Of a DNA stretch of 64,000 bases, positions 62,724 through 64,000 are shown one piece after another (the stretch's first letter is position 1; every line of letters starts with the position of its first letter). The translations under genes were made by a program, and so were the position numbers. The notes below the pieces were generated by a model, which saw only the letters and a list, made by a program, of their open reading frames with translations, did no database searches and was not told the DNA's origin. Source of the stretch: Bradyrhizobium erythrophlei (GTDB lineage: Bacteria > Pseudomonadota > Alphaproteobacteria > Rhizobiales > Xanthobacteraceae); assembly GCF_900142985.1 (NCBI RefSeq), contig NZ_LT670849.1:2790001-2854000 (forward strand), given 5' to 3'.

Positions 62724-62993
62724 TCAGGCGCCTTGTTTGCAGGGCAAATGAACTTCGGTCACGGGTAAGCTCGGCGCTGCTAGCGTTTTGGTCGCGGAGA
62801 GAAACTCCGCAAAGCTCGCCTCTGAAGACCAGTTCAGATAAGCGATAAATAGGCCCGCGAGCGCGAGCAGCACCACGACTTCGATGACGGCAATTCGGAC
62901 GATCGAAGGCCAAAATCGCCGAGCGGGACGCGCGGCGTCCGGGGTGAAAGCGGCCTGACCGCAGGCCTGGCAGTGATCGGCTGATGAGGACAT
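62724..62993 (-). CDS. Small single-pass membrane protein with zinc-ribbon-like N-terminus
   Basis: From ATG 62993, after GGGAGGAAG, 89 residues. A short N-terminal ADHCQACGQAAF (CxxC) precedes a basic stretch and one membrane helix (IVRIAVIEVVVLLALAGLFIAYL); the C-terminal part ends VTEVHLPCKQGA. The function is unknown. It is convergent with the deacetylase gene, 10 nt from its stop. Confidence 0.7.
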   Translation of the reverse strand: MSSSADHCQACGQAAFTPDAARPARRFWPSIVRIAVIEVVVLLALAGLFIAYLNWSSEASFAEFLSATKTLAAPSLPVTEVHLPCKQGA

Positions 62994-63098
62994 GGCTTCC
63001 TCCCGCAAAGAGGTTTGCACCCCCTTCTAGGGCCAGCCACCCATTTCCAATGTGAACAAGGTCACAGATCGGACCGAATATTTCGGACGTCGAGGATT

Positions 63099-63524
63099 TC
63101 AAGGCTTGGGCGCCAGCAGGCACTCCGCCACGACCAGCTCTTTCACCTTCTTGTCCGAAAGCTGGCGCCGCGAGACATCCACGGTCTCATAGCCGTCCTT
63201 GGCGCAGGTAATCGTGACCTGGCTCGCCGTTACGCCATCGCCGAAGTTCGGAATCAGCCGGTAGACGCCTTCGGAGTTGGTGCGCACCAGGATCCTGCGG
63301 CCCCCTGTCTCGGCCCTGACCTGAACGCCGGGAACAGGCTTCAGCGTTCCAGTCTCGCGGGCCGAGCCGACGAACGCCAGATCGACATCCTCGTCACGCT
63401 CGGAATCGAGTTCCCCCGAATGCGACGGATAAGACCAGAACGCGACCACCGCCAAAGCAGTGATGCCGGCAAGTGACGTGATCGCGGATGGTGCGGTGAA
63501 GCGGCGGCGCGGTGGTGTTGGCAC
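63099..63524 (-). CDS. Membrane-anchored carboxypeptidase-regulatory-like domain protein
   Basis: A 141-residue protein with an N-terminal membrane helix (TSLAGITALAVVAFWSY) and a periplasmic beta-sandwich: GTLKPVPGVQVRAETGGRRILVRTNSEGVYRLIPNFGDGV...VTITCAKDGYETVDVS. This is the pattern of CarboxypepD_reg-like domains. Two cysteines (ITCAKDG and VAECLLA) may pair. The function is unknown. It lies 32 nt after the next small membrane gene on the same strand. Confidence 0.75.
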   Translation of the reverse strand: MPTPPRRRFTAPSAITSLAGITALAVVAFWSYPSHSGELDSERDEDVDLAFVGSARETGTLKPVPGVQVRAETGGRRILVRTNSEGVYRLIPNFGDGVTASQVTITCAKDGYETVDVSRRQLSDKKVKELVVAECLLAPKP

Positions 63525-63556
63525 TTTTTACCCTGCGAAGACTCTTCTTCGAATTT

Positions 63557-63886
63557 TCAGCGGAGAAAGAAACCGCGGAAAAGATAGAAGACGCTGATCA
63601 TGACCACGAGTGGAATTGTCCATCCGAGCCAGTACTGCGTCGGCCGGTTTTTCAACAGCGGCAACGCTAGCACGCTCGCCACGGCCGCACCAAGGGTCGA
63701 GGTCACGAGCCAGCCATACCAATACATCGGCGGACCGTCTCTCGCAGGCTCGGTAAGCCAGCCCCATTGCCCGATCTTCGGATGATAGGTGAAGGGCGCC
63801 CAATTCACTTCGACCGACACGATGTAGATCAGGGCAAACGCCGCCGAGAAAATCGGGATGATCTTTTCGATTTGATTTTTGTTCAT
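63557..63886 (-). CDS. Three-helix membrane protein, hypothetical
   Basis: From ATG 63886 (MNKNQIEKIIPIFSAAFALI) the product is 109 residues with three membrane helices (IIPIFSAAFALIYIVSVEVNW; YWYGWLVTSTLGAAVASVLAL; YWLGWTIPLVVMISVFYLF). The start overlaps the stop of the upstream partial gene (ATGA), so it belongs to that operon. No family is recognised. Confidence 0.75.
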   Translation of the reverse strand: MNKNQIEKIIPIFSAAFALIYIVSVEVNWAPFTYHPKIGQWGWLTEPARDGPPMYWYGWLVTSTLGAAVASVLALPLLKNRPTQYWLGWTIPLVVMISVFYLFRGFFLR

Positions 63887-63999
63887 AGCCCGAAGAACCC
63901 GCGGATGTTGTTGAGGATGTGACCGACGATGAAACCGAACCAGACGATGAAGCAAAGCATCAGCGTGACGGCGGTGCGCGCGGAATCGCTGGCGGGATC
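63883..63999 (-). CDS. C-terminal part of a membrane protein, cut by window edge
   Basis: The minus strand reads in frame from the right edge as DPASDSARTAVTLMLCFIVW then FGFIVGHILNNIRGFFGL and a TGA that overlaps the next ATG. It has one strongly hydrophobic helix and no start inside the window, so it is a partial gene. No function can be given. It is the first visible gene of an operon with the three-helix protein. Confidence 0.65.
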   Translation of the reverse strand, partial: DPASDSARTAVTLMLCFIVWFGFIVGHILNNIRGFFGL

Positions 64000-64000
64000 C

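Overview
The window is a chromosomal segment of a high-GC alphaproteobacterium, most likely Bradyrhizobium or a close relative in the Nitrobacteraceae. The evidence is high third-position GC, an sdhCDAB operon, a MatB that resembles the Rhodopseudomonas/Bradyrhizobium malonyl-CoA synthetase as I remember it, an IalB-family protein, TAXI-type TRAP binding proteins, and dispersed intergenic repeats of the kind common in Bradyrhizobium. Nearly all genes look like core metabolism or conserved hypothetical genes. I see no prophage, transposase gene, CRISPR array or classical genomic island.

Layout. 1-2.6 kb: rplS with its terminator, then leuC behind a leader that may hold a leaderless small ORF and an attenuator-like hairpin. 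2.7-7.4 kb: small secreted proteins, a DUF1330 protein, a zincin, a glycosyltransferase and a CitE-like lyase. 7.5-12.8 kb: beta-carbonic anhydrase, a UPF0114 protein, asd, two hypothetical genes and leuB. 12.8-17.7 kb: a molybdopterin oxidoreductase with its cytochrome b partner, a fasciclin protein, matB, and a DUF3658-like gene interrupted by one in-frame stop. 17.7-24.4 kb: a TauE/SafE operon divergent from a LysR regulator, sdhCDAB and an FkbM methyltransferase. 24.6-33.3 kb: a proline-rich OmpA protein, argG, a PAP2 phosphatase, rlmN, SRPBCC and IalB proteins, and a quinone oxidoreductase. 33.6-41.4 kb: two TAXI binding proteins without permease genes, YkvA, pterin dehydratase, LOG, PhoD and a response regulator. 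41.6-51.4 kb: a Crp/Fnr regulator, typA, a flavin amine oxidase, an AT-richer HNH endonuclease gene, a tight four-gene operon (hydrolase, DUF2269, SDR-DoxX, DCC), a GNAT enzyme and ppa. 51.5-64 kb: folD-yggU-yggT, tRNA-Ala(CGC), a glutamine amidotransferase, SDR, TerB, a class III cyclase, P450, an MFS exporter, a polysaccharide deacetylase and small membrane proteins.

The most notable signal is not a gene. Four intergenic copies of a composite repeat of 167-172 nt occur at 4207, 7574, 14433 and 24411. Each is two long imperfect hairpins, A and B, separated by a constant 13-14 nt AT-rich linker. In every copy both hairpins carry a short unpaired A/T bulge on the arm facing the other hairpin, so the four copies are one oriented element, two in each direction. 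Hairpin ends are usually CTAG, and in three cases that CTAG supplies the TAG stop codon of the neighbouring gene. Solo or degraded hairpins of the same family lie at 4184, 11584, 15509, 30992 and 32251. This looks like a non-autonomous REPIN- or MITE-like mobile element family. I do not recognise it as a named family but could not search.
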